A stretch of 64,000 nt of DNA. Source: Cladorhizidae sp. MBARI D1340-BT2. Taxonomy: Eukaryota; Porifera; Demospongiae; Poecilosclerida; Cladorhizidae. The stretch is taken from NCBI GenBank assembly GCA_028752905.1, contig JAQNBH010000003.1, positions 35,826,472-35,890,471 on the forward strand. The letters are read 5' to 3'. Every line of letters begins with the position of its first letter. Position 1 is the first letter of the stretch. The notes beneath the pieces are model-generated. The model had not been told where the DNA came from. It searched no databases and was given only the letters and a program-made list of their open reading frames with translations. Of this stretch, positions 36,194-48,852 are shown piece after piece. The translations under genes and the position numbers were made by a program.

Positions 36194-36897
36194 AGACAGT
36201 TGCATTTTTTGGGGAGGAATGACCGACATGCTTTTTTTTTTGTGTGTGTGTGTGTGGTTACCAGTTTATAACTCCATAGATTCCGTAAACTTATGGACTT
36301 GATATATAGCTCAAAAGATAGGTCTCTCTTTGTGCTCTCTGTTGATACTAACATAAGTATAACTATAGCCAAGTTACGGGAGCTACAAGTGGAGGGCTCA
36401 AAAACCTGAATGCCTGAAACCTCCACATAAATATCTCCAAGTGCTAAAAATTGGTACCAGTGGCTAGAGGAAGCCCTACTCTATGCAATGAGTGTTTTCA
36501 TTAGGTGTTAAAATTTAAGTATATATGTGGTCAAGCGTGCACGTGGAAATGAATTTCATTAATAATCCATAAAACTCATTTTCCACCCACGCGCTTGACT
36601 GCGTACTTAAAATTTTAATGCCTAATGAAAACACTCATAGCTTCCTCTAGCCACTCAGCACTTGGCAATCTGGAGATATTTATGTGGAGGTTTCAGGCAT
36701 TCAGGTTTTTGAGGTCCCTCCACTTTAGGTCTAGTAACTTGCACCTATGAAACATATTTTAGTATCAAAAGAGAGCACACAGAGAGACCTATCTTTTGAG
36801 CTATATATCAAATCCATACCATGAAGTTTGCAGAATCTACGGAGCTCTAAAGTGGTAACCATAAGTTTGTTTTTTTAATTAAAAAATGCAACTGTCC
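36194..36897. mobile_element. Foldback (palindromic MITE) element, about 700 bp
   Basis: Two arms of about 340 bases are inverted copies of each other, joined by a short AT-rich centre near 36550. The ends read GACAGTTGCATTTTTT on the left and AAAAAATGCAACTGTCC on the right. It has no coding capacity. It sits 40 bases inside the ABC transporter intron. A half copy lies at 28010-28387. Confidence 0.85.
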
Positions 36898-37366
36898 CCC
36901 CTTAATTAAGGGTCATTTTTAGAATGGGTGCAAATGAGGGTTGTTTCTGGGTGAGCTTCTCATAGTGATGGCCTTTATAGTCGTGTTTCTGGGTGAGTTT
37001 CTCATAGTGACGGCCTTTATAGACAGTGTCAGTTTGGTGACATGCTTTCATGAGAAGAATTAAACATCACCATGGTTTCCATGCGCGATCGTGCGATTGT
37101 TATTAAAATCACCTCAATAACAACTTCAATTTTTATTCACTCGACGTTTCGACTAGATGCTTCATCAGGAATAATCTTGTTGTTGTTAGCTTAAAATGAA
37201 TGGTGTTACATTCCTTGACCTCCACTGACGTCAGGGACCTGTATCTCCTCCAAACACGGTAACATCAGAATGTGATGTTGGTCCAGATGAACTATTGGTA
37301 GTCGATTCAACCACCCTTCCAAAAGTAACCACCTCCAAATAGTGACCACCCTTGATCATGAGTTAG
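36898..37366. other. Intron sequence with a hammerhead-like motif
   Basis: Between the foldback and the next satellite. On the minus strand 37168-37143 reads CTGATGA, AGCATCTAGT, CGAAAC, GTC. These are the conserved boxes of a hammerhead ribozyme core, but with a poor stem II. The same sequence family appears in the 32-bp satellite at 41350-43530 and, degraded, near 40590-40620. Two short direct repeats (TTTCTGGGTGAG, then CTCATAGTGA) occur near 36944-37020. Confidence 0.4.
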
Positions 37367-37925
37367 GTCAGCAAGCATGGGTGTTTGCTCTGATGATGGT
37401 GCCCCCATCAGTGTGTCAGCAAGCATGGGTGTTTGCTCTGATGATAGTGCCCCCATCAGTGTGTCAGGAATCATGGGTGTTTGCTCTGATGATAGTGTCC
37501 CCATCAGTGTGTCAGCAAGCATGGGTGTTTGCTCTGATGATAGTGCCCCCATCAGTGTGTCAGCAAGCATGGGTGTTTGCTCTGATGATAGTGCCCCCAT
37601 CAGTGTGTCAGCAAGCATGGGTGTTTGCTCTGATGATGGTGCCCCCATCAGTGTCCGTGAGTTAGGTCTGCAAGCAAGGGTGTTTGCTCTGATGATGGTG
37701 CCTCCATCAGTATCCATGAGTTAGGTCAGCCAGCATGGGTGTTTGCTCTGATGATGGTGCCCCCATCAGTGTGTCAGCAAGCATGGGTGCTTTCTCTGAT
37801 GATGGTGCCCACATCAGTGTCCATGAGTTAGGCAGCAAGCATGGATGTTTGCTCTGATGATAGTGCCCCCATCAGTGTGTCAACAAGCATGGGTGTTTGC
37901 TCTGGTGATGGTGTGTATGTGCATC
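37367..37925. repeat. 48-bp minisatellite, about 11 copies
   Basis: The unit is GTCAGCAAGCATGGGTGTTT, then GCTCTGATGATGGTGCCCCC, then ATCAGTGT. 48 is a multiple of 3, so all frames stay open and produce long repeat-peptide shadows on both strands. Confidence 0.93.
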
Positions 37926-38630
37926 TTGTGGGAGCTTATCCCAACAAAATAAAGTGATTTTGTCCTCACTTAATAGTTTTTACTTTCACAAAGAAGCTCT
38001 TGGTGAGTGCAACAACAAGCTTGTAAGAGACTGTACATATCCCACTCTCTGTCGGTGGCACAGTGTGTCATGTGGGGGGCAGTGAGTTTCATCTTCGGTG
38101 AAGTGGGGACAGTAGAATGCAAAAAAAGATATCCACCCCCAAAAAGATATCCACCCCCAGGGATATATTTCACCCCCCCAAGGATGTGGTTTTACCCCCC
38201 CCTCCCCCCCCCCCAAGGATGTGTTTTCCACCTCCCAAGGATGTGGTTTTCACCCCACCCCCAAGGATGTGATTTTCACCTCCCCCTCCCCCTTTCTTTG
38301 TCCGTCTGTCTGTTGTCAGGATGCAGATGGGCAGATTAGTGGTGGGTCAAGGTCCAATCATTAATTTTGTTGGTCTACGCGTTGCTAGAAGCCACCGTCA
38401 CCAGAAATGGTGCAGCCCCTGGCCGTATAGGGCTGTGCGTTGGTATTCACCACTCGCAAGTTGTGCAACATGGAGACGACAAACTTTAAGAGCTCACATA
38501 ATGCGAGCAGTTTGCCATCAAGGCTGTTTCCCCCACCCCCCATACATCAATCAATGTCGTCTTGTTCAGAATGATTACAAAAGAGAAGTTGTTTGGAGTG
38601 GAGGAGGTTTGCAGTCTCTTATTGCTCTTG
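37926..38630. other. Intron sequence with C-rich patches
   Basis: Includes short CCACCCCC/AAGGATGTG repeats at 38130-38290. No gene recognised. Confidence 0.4.
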
Positions 38631-38631
38631 T

Positions 38632-39078
<447 letters not shown>

Positions 39079-39269
39079 TTATATTTAGGAGGGGTAAAAA
39101 TAAATGATAGGGAGTCCTTCTTAATTATCAACATTTTCTCAAGCATACAAACCGGGGTGGGCGGGGGACGGGGTAAGATCAGACACCCACGCTGTTTAAA
39201 AATGTTGGTAAAAATTGCATCACCTCACCTCTATAGGATCTCCGAATGCGTACCCCCTCATAAAGGCAA

Positions 39270-39520
39270 GTGGGTGTGGCCTACCAATGCCTTGCATGTG
39301 TGGGTGTGGCCTACCAGTGCCTTGCAGGTGTGGGTGTGGCCTACCAATGCCTTGCATATGTGGGTGTGGCCTAACAATGCCTCGTATTGTGGGTGTGGCA
39401 TAATGTCTGGCATGTGTGGGTGTGGCCTAATGCCCAGCCTGTGTGGGTGTGGTCTAATGCCCAGTCTGTGTGGGTGTGGCATAATGCCTGACCTGTGTGG
39501 GTGTGGCCTACAGCTGCGGT
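39270..39520. repeat. 30-bp minisatellite, about 8 copies
   Basis: The unit is TGTGGGTGTGGCCTACCAAT, then GCCTTGCATG. Later copies are shortened and diverged. Confidence 0.85.
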
Positions 39521-39766
39521 GGAGAAGCCTTCAGCTTCAGAGTGCTGGAGAAGAATAATATCTCAACACAGCAGGTTCAAAGGTGCAGTGCATATCGAGC
39601 ATGCGTACTAATCGTCAATTTCTGCAGTCCATACCTGCTCAGGATGTCATTCCGTTAACCGGTCGATTCCTATAATGATGTCACTCTCCTGCTCAAAGAA
39701 TTTCCAAACCATTAATTAATTTGTAACAATTAATAGGCCATCTGTAGTGCACAGAAATTCATACCC

Positions 39767-40407
39767 TTTGCACACGTTTACCTCGGACACAAGATGACCC
39801 CGAGACAACCTGGTATGATGATCATGGGACTTGGCACACGTTTATCTCGGACACAAGATGACCCCGAGACAACCTGGTATGATGATCATGGGATTTGGCA
39901 CACGTTTACCTCGGACACAAGATGACCCCGAGACAACCTGGTATGATGATCATGGGATTTGGCACACGTTTACCTCGGACACAAGATGACCCCGAGACAA
40001 CCTGGTCTGATGATCATGGGATTTGGCACACGTTTACCTCGGACACAAGATGACCCCGAGACAACCTGGTATGATGATCATGGGATTTGGCACACATTTA
40101 CATCGGACACAAGATGACCCCGAGACAACCTGGTATGATGATCATGGGATTTGGCACACGTTTACCTCGGACACAAGATGACCCCGAGACAACCTGGTAT
40201 GATGATCATGGGATTTGGCACACGTTTACCTCGGACACAAGATGACCCCGAGACAACCTGGTATGATGATCATGGGATTTGGCACACGTTTACCTCGGAC
40301 ACAAGATGACCCCGAGACAACCTGGTATGATGATCATGGGATTTGGCACACGTTTACCTCGGACACAAGATGACCCCGAGACAACCTGGTATGATGATCA
40401 TGGGACT
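39767..40407. repeat. 64-bp satellite, 10 nearly identical copies
   Basis: The unit starts GGCACACGTTTACCTCGGAC and continues ACAAGATGACCCCGAGACAA, then CCTGGTATGATGATCATGGG. Copies differ at only a few positions, so the array is young or homogenised. GTTTACCTCGG...CCCCGAGACAA can pair imperfectly within a unit. Confidence 0.95.
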
Positions 40408-41345
40408 GAAAAGACAACAACAACAATAGCACAATAATAACAAAGTAGATGTGTTAGTGGCAATAATAAATAAATAAGGTGTTAATTATGTAAAATGACG
40501 TCTTTTTAGCACGAAAAATTCTCAGCGAACTCTCAGCTGTCATGCATGTAACAAAATTACAATCACCTAATAATCAATTTGAATTTTACTCCCTCGACAT
40601 TTCTACTAGAGGCTAGTCAGAACATCGGAGAGACTAGTTGATTATTGAGAAGTTCATTTAGTGAATAATTGTTGTGAGCAACTGATGGGGGGTAGCTTCG
40701 AAACTCACTACCTTATCTTCTTACGAGATAGGGCAGGAATCTTTGGACGAGTCTTGGTGATTCCTTCAAGTAGTGGCTTATCTCGAGTGTCACTAGCACA
40801 CCACTGCACTCGAGGGCTGAGATGAGTGGAGTGTTAGCATAAGGCTCTGTCACCTGCTATTTGGTAGGGGATTTGAAAGATACCTTCAAATTTGGGGAAG
40901 GGGGTTGGGGAGAGGGTTTAGGGGGGAGGGGGGGGGGGTTATGAAAAAGTGTACTCTTTGTAGACTTGTGATAATGTATGTTGATAATTGTGAGGTCCCT
41001 AAGGCTATTTAAGTAAGTAAATAAATATAATCAATAAATGATAAATAAATAAATGACAGATAAATTAATTTATTTATTTATTAATTAATAAAAATAATAA
41101 TAAATAAATAAATAAAATTATAAGAGATATAATTACAAGAGATATATATATATAAATATATATATTTTATATATATATATATATAAATAAGAACCCAAGC
41201 AGTGTCTCATCTCAATCCAGTCCTGAGGGGTAATGAGGCTGCAGTTCTGGGATTTAATCATTAGTCAGTTAGTTTAATAATACTCAAAGTACTCTCAGTT
41301 GACATAACGACATTCCAAAGACCCAAAAAACATTTACTCTCTGGG
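40408..41345. other. Intron sequence, AT-rich
   Basis: Contains a G-rich run near 40895-40940, (AAAT)n and (TA)n tracts at 41020-41190, and a degraded copy of the hammerhead-like sequence near 40590-40620. No gene. Confidence 0.4.
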
Positions 41346-41349
41346 CCTG

Positions 41350-43525
41350 ATGAAGGCTAGAGCATCTAGTCATTATTCCTGATGAAGACTTGAGCATCTA
41401 GTCATTATTCCTGATGAAGGCTAGAGCATCTAGTCATTATTCCTGATGAAGGCTAGAGCATCTAGTCATTATTCCTGATGAAGACTGGAGCATCTAGTCA
41501 TTATTCCTGATGAAGGCTAGAGCATCTAGTCATTATTCCTGATGAAGACTGGAGCATCTAGTCATTATTCCTGATGAAGACTAGAGCATCTAGTCATTAT
41601 TCTTGATGAAGGCTAGAGCATCTAGTCATTATTCCTGATGAAGACTGGAGCATCTAGTCATTATTCCTGATGAAGGCCAGAGTATCTAGTAATTATTCCT
41701 GATGAAGACTGGAGCATCTAGTCATTATTCCTGATGAAGACTTGAGCATCTAGTCATTATTCCTGATGAAGGCTAGAGCATCTAGTCATTATTCCTGATG
41801 AAGGCTAGAGCATCTAGTCATTATTCCTGATGAAGGCTAGAGCATCTAGTCATTATTCCTGATGAAGGCTAGAGCATCTAGTCATTATTCCTGATGAAGA
41901 CTAGAGCATCTAGTCATTATTCCTGATTAAGGCTAGAGCATCTAGTCATTATTCCTGATGAAGACTGGAGCATCTAGTCATTATTCCTGATGAAGACCTG
42001 ATGAAGGCTAGAGCATCTAGTCATTATTCCTGATGAAGGCTAGAGCATCTAGTCATTATTCCTGATGAAGGCTAGAGCATCTAGTCATTATTCCTGATGA
42101 AGACTAGAGCATCTAGTCATTATTCCTGATTAAGGCTAGAGCATCTAGTCATTATTCCTGATGAAGGCTAGAGCATCTAGTCATTATTCCTGATGAAGAC
42201 TAGAGCATCTAGTCATTATTCCTGATGAAGGCTAGAGCATCTAGTCATTATTCTCCTGATGAAGACTGGAGCATCTAGTCATTATTCCTGATGAAGACTG
42301 GAGCATCTAGTCATTATTCCTGATGAAGGCTAGAGCATCTAGTCATTATTCCTGATGAAGGCTAGAGCATCTAGTCATTATTCCTGATGAAGGCTAGAGC
42401 ATCTAGTCATTATTCCTGATGAAAGCTAGAGCATCTAGTCATTATTCCTGATGAAGGCTAGAGCATCTAGTCATTATTCCTGATGAAGGCTAGAGCATCT
42501 AGTCATTATTCCTCATGAAGGCTAGAGCATCTAGTCATTATTACTGATGAAGGCTAGAGCATCTAGTCATTATTCCTGATGAAGGCTAGAGCATCTAGTC
42601 ATTATTCCTGATGAAGGCTAGAGCATCTAGTCATTATTCCTGATGAAGGCTAGAGCATCTAGTCATTATTCCTGATGAAGGCTAGAGCATCTAGTCATTA
42701 TTCCTGATGAAGGCTAGAGCATCTAGTCATTATTCCTGATGAAGGCTAGAGCATCTAGTCATTATTCCTGATGAAGGCTAGAGCATCTAGTCATTATTCC
42801 TGATGAAGGCTAGAGCATCTAGTCATTATTCCTGATGAAGGCTAGAGCATCTAGCCATCTAGTCATTATTTCTGATGAAGGCTAGAGCATCTAGTCATTA
42901 TTCCTGATGAAGGCTAGAGCATCTAGTCATTATTCCTGATGAAGGCTAGAGCATCTAGTCATTATTCCTGATGAAGGCTAGAGCATCTAGTCATTATTCC
43001 TGATGAAGGCTAGAGCATCTAGTCATTATTCCTGATGAAGGCTAGTCATTATTCCTGATGAAGGCTAGTCATTATTACTGATGAAGGCTAGAGCATCTAG
43101 TCATTATTCCTGATGAAGGCTAGAGCATATTCCTGATGAAGACTGGAGCATCTAGTCATTATTCCTGATGAAGACTGGAGCATCTAGTCATTATTCCTGA
43201 TGAAGGTCAGAGCATCTAGTCATTATTCCTGATGAAGGCTAGAGCATCTAGTCATTATTCCTGATGAAGACTGGAGCATCTAGTCATTATTGCTAGAGCA
43301 TCTAGTCATTATTCCTGATGAAGGTCAGAGCATCTACTCATTATTCCCGATGAAGGCTAGAGCATCTAATCATTATTCATGATGACGGTCAGAGCATCTA
43401 GTCATTATTCCCGATGAAGACTAGAGCATCTAATCATTATTCCTGATGAAGGCTAGAGCATCTAATCATTATTCCTGATGAAGGTCAGACCATCTAGTCA
43501 TTATTCCTGATGAAGGCCCGAGCAT
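41350..43525. repeat. 32-bp satellite, about 68 copies
   Basis: The unit is GAGCATCTAGTCATTATTCC, then TGATGAAGGCTA. Copies are highly uniform in the middle and diverge at the right end, with occasional truncated units near 43040-43130. In units reading GACTAGAGCATCTAGTC the sequence forms a perfect 7-bp hairpin. CTGATGA follows in every unit. Related to the single motif at 37143-37168. Confidence 0.96.
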
Positions 43526-44490
43526 CTTGTCCAAACAAATTAAATATATAAATTAATAATTGAGAAGGTGATAGTAATTTCATAATAAATAATTAAATGA
43601 ATAATTGGAACAGGGAAAATGGACACCAACACGATTTGGACGGACGCATATTTATTTTTTGGAAGTTTATAATTGCTAATTCTTTGAAGGAAGACACACC
43701 CACTTTCCCATGCCAACACATGTAGTGGTGCCAGCCCAGCTATTATTATTAGTGAGGTTTTTACAATCCATTCAAATGTTTAGTTTAGGTCAAACAATGT
43801 TCAAAGCTGCATGTTCATGTTAGGACAGGTGACCTTTTTCTATTTAGGACATGGACCTAAATATTCAGGAGAGGTGACCTGTTCCGATTTGAATTTAGGA
43901 GAGGTAATGTGTTTTTATTAGTGTGGGAGATGTTCTAGAGATGTTCTAGGCATCATTTCTTGTTGAACATCATTTTGATCACTGTCTAGCCTCGGACAAC
44001 TTGACCCTTCTCAGAAGGAAGTGGCTTGAGTTGAGCCAATTAAGGTTTTGATTCAGCAGGGAGTCGCTTGAGTTGAGCCAATTAAGGTTTTGATTCAGCA
44101 GGAAGTGGCTTGAGTAGAGGCTAGATGTGGCGAGGCTTGGCTGAAGATGGAACATGGAATCCCAAGCTTGCTTTGTCCAAAAGTACATTTGAAAGGTTTC
44201 TCTGACATCCTTTGATCCTCATCACCCCACTGGCCTGGCTATCAGCCCACTTCATGCTAGGTGGGTTTTTGTTTGTTTGGATATGAATTCAATTAGTAGG
44301 CAATTAGTGTCCAGCTTCCTAGGCTCCAATGGGAGACACCGCCCACCACGCTTGTAGAAGCCCTCACCTTGTATGATAATCTTCTCTTGAGCTTCCTAGC
44401 TTCAGAATTATGGCAGTACTTGAGGATGAATAAACACACAGTCCACAAACATTCTTTTTAGATGTTTCAGGAAGGCAGACAGTGTCTTCT
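43526..44490. other. Intron sequence with a short tandem duplication
   Basis: A segment of about 43 bases (AAGTGGCTTGAGTTGAGCCA, then ATTAAGGTTTTGATTCAGCA) is repeated at 44020-44110. Nothing else is recognised. Confidence 0.4.
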
Positions 44491-44494
44491 ATTA

Positions 44495-45065
44495 CTGAAG
44501 TTCCCAGTGTTCCATTACTAGTTCTTAGGAGTTTTGAGAGTTCCCAGTGTAGAGTTCCCAGTGTTCACTAGCTTTTAGAGTTCCCAGTGTAGAGTTCCCA
44601 GTGTTCCTAGGAGTTTTGAGAGTTCCCAGTGTAGAGTTCCCAGTGTTCCATTACTAGTTTTGAGAGTTCCCAGTGTAGAGTTCCCAGTGTTCCTAGGAGT
44701 TTTGAGAGTTCCCAGTGTAGAGTTCCCAGTGTTCCTAGGAGTTTTGAGAGTTCCCAGTGTAGAGTTCCCAGTGTTCCATTACTAGTTTTGAGAGTTCCCA
44801 GTGTAGAGTTCCCAGTGTTCCTAGGAGTTTTGAGAGTTCCCAGTGTAGAGTTCCCAGTATTCTATTACTAGCTTTTAGAATTCCCAGTGTAGAGTTCCCA
44901 GTGTTCCATTACTTTAGGAGTTCCCAGTATAGAGTTCCCAGTGTTCCATTACTAGTTTCTAGGAGTTTTGAGAGTTCCCAGTGTAGAGTTCCCAGTGTAG
45001 AGTTCCCAGTGTAGAGTTCCCAGTGTAGAGTTCCCAGTGTAGAGTTCCATGTGTTTTACTGCAGG
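44495..45065. repeat. 14-bp based composite minisatellite
   Basis: Built of AGAGTTCCCAGTGT units grouped into a longer repeat with TTCCTAGGAGTTTTG or TTCCATTACTAGTT. The last stretch is pure 14-mer. It ends 146 bases before the next ABC exon. Confidence 0.92.
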
Positions 45066-45210
45066 AGTTTCCCAGTGTACTATAGATAAGCAATATTTAA
45101 TAAGTACAATTAACACTATGGATGAGTAATTTAGAGTGTGATCAGCAGAGTGAGGGCGTTGTGTTGTCCAAATATCCAATGTCAGACGTATGCTCTGTTT
45201 TATCATGTAG

Positions 45211-45373
45211 CGACATAGAGAAGATTCGTGATGGCATCGGAGACCAGCTAGCGATCTTCATCCAGTGGACCACCACCTTTATAGCTGGCTTCGTGATCGG
45301 ATTCGTCAGAGAGTGGAGACTCCTTCTGGGAGTAACTCCCTTCATCACCGTGGCAGTCATCATCTCATCGACC
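45211..45373 (+). CDS. ABCB-type transporter exon (TM3-TM4)
   Basis: Opens after a TAG acceptor with one base completing the previous codon. It reads DIEKIRDGIGDQLAIFIQW, then FIAGFVIGFVREWRLLLGV and TPFITVAVIISS. This matches the VSKINEGIGDKIGMF to ISPVLGLSA region of P-glycoprotein. The phases agree exactly (phase 2 in, phase 0 out), so it joins the 35568-36151 exon across a 9-kb intron. The donor is GTAAGA. Confidence 0.87.
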
Positions 45374-45740
45374 GTAAGACTCCTTCATAGTCCCCACGAA
45401 ATATTTTTACTCAATAACTAATTTTTTAGATAAATTAATAAGCGATATGCTTTCATTTTTGTTTGACATTCCAATGGTGACTTATGAGTGGGTTGCATTG
45501 AAGCCTGCCCACCTAACAACCTCGCACGACTATAATCCTTTTTAATTCCAAAAAAAAAAAATTGTGCTGAATTTGAGACTTAATAGAGCGATTCGTACAG
45601 TACATGTAGTGGCTTCAAGGTGGTGGAAGAGTTGATGGGCTGAAGCTGTTGAACTCTTTTCAAGACAACATCCCAGGAATCTGTTTGTGTTACACTTGCT
45701 TATCATGTATCATAGCTTGATTACAAGGGTTCCGTTTATG
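45374..45740. other. Intron sequence
   Basis: No feature recognised between the exon and the MITE. Confidence 0.4.
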
Positions 45741-46214
45741 TTAAGGCTGGTTCGCAATACGACGCAAACAGCGAACGTCGCGTCATATCGGTCCTAAAGC
45801 ATCTTGTGAACCGTGCGTGTCCGTAAGCATTCTAGCTTTAGGACGCGATGCAATGCGATGTTCGGAGAGACTTGAGTTCTATTTTTGCGTCTAGGTGTGA
45901 AGCGTCCTCATCCGTCCAGCCAATCAGATTGCTTCTTCATCGCATGTGATTTTGTCAACCGGCGCATTATTTAGAAAGCTACACTGAGCGGAGTTTCTAA
46001 GCAATGGATGTGTTCCTCGTAGTCATCATCAGCTCTCAGAGCTGTCGCCAAAGTCGGATTCCCAAGTATTCGCCATCTTCAATAAAGAGGTCAAAGATTG
46101 GAATTCATTCACAATGCACGTCTTGGAACAACATTGTGAACCATGAGGATGCGGTAGTACGCTACTTCTGAGGACACGACGCAGCAGAAAAAAGGGATTG
46201 TGAGCCAGCCTTAA
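45741..46214. mobile_element. TTAA-flanked MITE, about 466 bp
   Basis: The ends GGCTGGTTCGCAAT and GGCTGGCTCACAAT (inverted, at 46210) are each bordered by TTAA (45741-45744 and 46211-46214). The interior is rich in CGACGC/GCGATG motifs and has no gene. TTAA target duplication points to a piggyBac-type parent. A TAA/TTA duplication of a PIF/Harbinger parent is the alternative. Confidence 0.65.
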
Positions 46215-46494
46215 GAGACTTGCTTGTCATGTATCTCTGGAAAGACGGCACATGTACCTTTTCCAAGCACGCAAGCTGTGACTTCCACAAGGCCTGTGCC
46301 TCTTCCCTGGCTTCATAGTGCATGCATGCATACTATTATTACAGTATATGGCAAAACAAAAGCAACTTCCAGCAAGTTTAAGGTTCAAGTTTCATTTATT
46401 GTATTGACCTTTCTGGATGGTCATATAAACATGCGTGTCCAGCAGTAACATAAGAGAGAGTTCAAACATCTGAGTGGCCTGTCTTCACTTCCAT

Positions 46495-46865
46495 TTTCAT
46501 GGGGACTGGAAACATGGGGGCTGGAAACATAGGGGATGGAAACATAGGGGCTGGAAACATGGGGGATGCAAACATGGGTGCTGGAAACATGGGGGCTGGA
46601 AACATGGGTGCTGGAAACATGGGTGCTGGAAACATGGTGGTTGTAAGTATGGGACTGGAAACCTGGGTGCTGGAAACATGGGGGCTGGAAACATGGGGGA
46701 TGGAAACATGGGGGTTGGAAACATGGTGGCTGGAAACATGGTGGCTGGAAACATGGGGGCTGGAAACATGGGTGCTGGAAACATGGGCGATGGAAACATG
46801 GGGGCTGGAAACATGGTGGTTGTAAGTATGGGACTGGAAACATAGATGCTGGAAATATGGGGCTG
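46495..46865. repeat. 15-bp minisatellite, about 23 copies
   Basis: The unit is GGAAACATGGGGGCT with variants (GGTGCT, GGGGAT, GTGGCT). The unit length is a multiple of three, so open repeat-peptide frames occur on both strands. They are not genes. Confidence 0.94.
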
Positions 46866-46869
46866 GGTC

Positions 46870-48640
46870 GGTATAGACCCATTGGCAGTAAAACAGTTCT
46901 GTTTCAGAGTCACTGAGTTTATCTGCAAGCAGTTTCCTAAAGGCATGTCCAACTGCACACTCAAATGCATGAACTCTATCTGCATTGAACACACACCGGC
47001 TGCAGCCTCGCTGAATTCGAATTAGGAAATTGCATTCGGGCCCAATGTGCCTCGCGAGGTGATGAAGGAATAATGAGAATCATGTTCGCTATGGCTGCAG
47101 TTCAGAGCTGAAGGAGGGCGTCAATCAGGTATTTCTTGCTGGAAACTTTGGAGCATAAAGCTGGACTTACTCTAGCTACTGTTATAGCTAGAGAATACCG
47201 CTCTTTTTTCGCCTTGTGGGATTCGTGAAGCCTCATCCTACGGCACACAATTATCTGTGGGGTTGGCCATTGGTCTCCAGTTTGTCCACATGCATGCACA
47301 AAGGATGGCTGTCCTAGACTGACAGGTGACTTGGGTAGGGCTTCTCAGAAGAAAGAGCTTATCTAAGGGACTTTTCCTTCTGTTGGATTCCCAGTGCCAG
47401 TGTCTACAACTTTTCCCTAAGACCACACCTGCAAGATAATTAAATACTGTGTGGGTGGGTAGTTATGATGCTGGTTACTAACTAATCATTTCTTAAAGAT
47501 CTCGTGTAGATTATGTTAGTTGACATCAAATGCCTTGTAGACTTCGCTTTCAATCCACTTTTTGTTGTTATAGGTAGAGGTGCTTACCAAACTAGTTGGC
47601 TCTGATGCCATTGCACCCACTCGGCCTCAACAAGACTATTCCAGAGACAATTTCCTTCACTCTCGTTTCCTCTGGCAAATGCCTTCGTGGTCCAAGGTGT
47701 GGAGATCCCCACACATTCTATCGAGGTGACAACCTCGGAAGGCCATTGTGGTTCCTCTTATCTCTATAGCCTTTGCCTCTTCAGACACTCCAAGATAGCA
47801 AGAAGTTTGGCTGGAACTTATGCTTGCTCACTAGACGTACGTTTAGTCCTGTTTTCGCAAATCGGGTCATATATTGTGAACGTGAAGTCACATCGCATCA
47901 CGTCGCGTCACATCACTCGAATGGACTCGATTTCTATTCGCTAGCTCTGTTTGCGATGCAATGGTCGACATGTGATGGTGTGCTTTATTTGTATTTCGCA
48001 GAAACACTTAAGGCGAGAGCTTTAAGGTTGTTTAAATGTAGTGTGGAGATTTCCTAAAACGGGACATACCTGTTCTGCGCAAGCTATGTAAGGAAGGTTT
48101 ATTAATTAATGAGTGGAGTTTCTCGAAGTAAAGAGACACAACAAGTCTAAATATTGTGAACTGCTCGATAGCTGGTGGGACCCGAAGAGACACAGCACAA
48201 AGGCCTCACGATGTATTTCGAAGAACCCTTTACCGGTTCCCTACATTATTTATTATTATTCGGCACAAGCTGAAGGCTGGCCAGAATTAACTGGTAGCCA
48301 TGGTAGCCATGAATGTATTGTTGGTGGTGTGAGGAACAAGCATGCGACTCTCACATGGGCATCAACAATGAAATGAGCATGGATTGTGTGGATTGAAATG
48401 CACAATGAAATGGTTCCAAAGTTTCAATTTCACGTGCTTTTTTAGTGTCAAGTTAATGGGTAATAGTGAATTCCACAATCGAGGAAGCTGGTTGAAAAAG
48501 AAATGTCTTGATTGATTGTTGGTCGATCTGGTATGGACCATTTTATGTCACATCCTCTTCCTTAGCCCTAACACTAGTTTGTGGGTGGAAGACACTGGGC
48601 TGATCAGGTGTTCAGTGTGGAGGCATGGCATGCTAATCAT
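46870..48640. other. Intron sequence, unassigned frames
   Basis: Frames at 47687-48057 and 48113-48376 have no recognised motif. A stretch near 47585-47740 reads as protein without stops (ending FLWQMPSWSKVWRSPH) and could be a transposon fragment, but I cannot name it. Confidence 0.3.
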
Positions 48641-48646
48641 CCTGAT

Positions 48647-48852
48647 GAATTAGGTGATAAGAGTAGCTGGAATAGTTGTGAATGGCTGTTGGCAACCTTA
48701 GGGTATACATTGGGGATTTTGGCATTAAGTGCTAATTCTTCATTAGCACGAATTAGGTGATAAGAGTAGCTGGAATAGTTGTGAATGGCTGTTGGCAACC
48801 TTAGGGTATACATTGGGGATTTTGGCATTAAGTGCTAATTCTTCATTAGCAC
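48647..48852. repeat. Tandem duplication, 103 bp x 2
   Basis: Begins GAATTAGGTGATAAGAGTAG at 48647 and again at 48750. The two copies are essentially identical. Confidence 0.95.

Noticed and set aside
36121..36426. 101-codon minus-strand frame after the ABC exon
   Set aside because: Lies in the arm of the foldback element and overlaps the exon on the other strand.
37307..37724. Repeat-protein frames on both strands (DGAPISVSAS-type)
   Set aside because: 48-bp satellite whose length is a multiple of 3 keeps frames open; no start context or flanking domain.
41350..43525. Regular 32-bp periodicity as a CRISPR array
   Set aside because: The whole unit repeats; there are no spacers.
46421..46994. 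Proline/phenylalanine-rich repeat frames of up to 176 residues on the minus strand
   Set aside because: 15-bp satellite read in frame; open in several frames on both strands at once, typical of a non-coding repeat.
47585..47740. Possible extra ABC transporter exon
   Set aside because: The translation does not resemble ABC proteins, and the flanking exons (ending 45373, starting 51202) already align without a gap.
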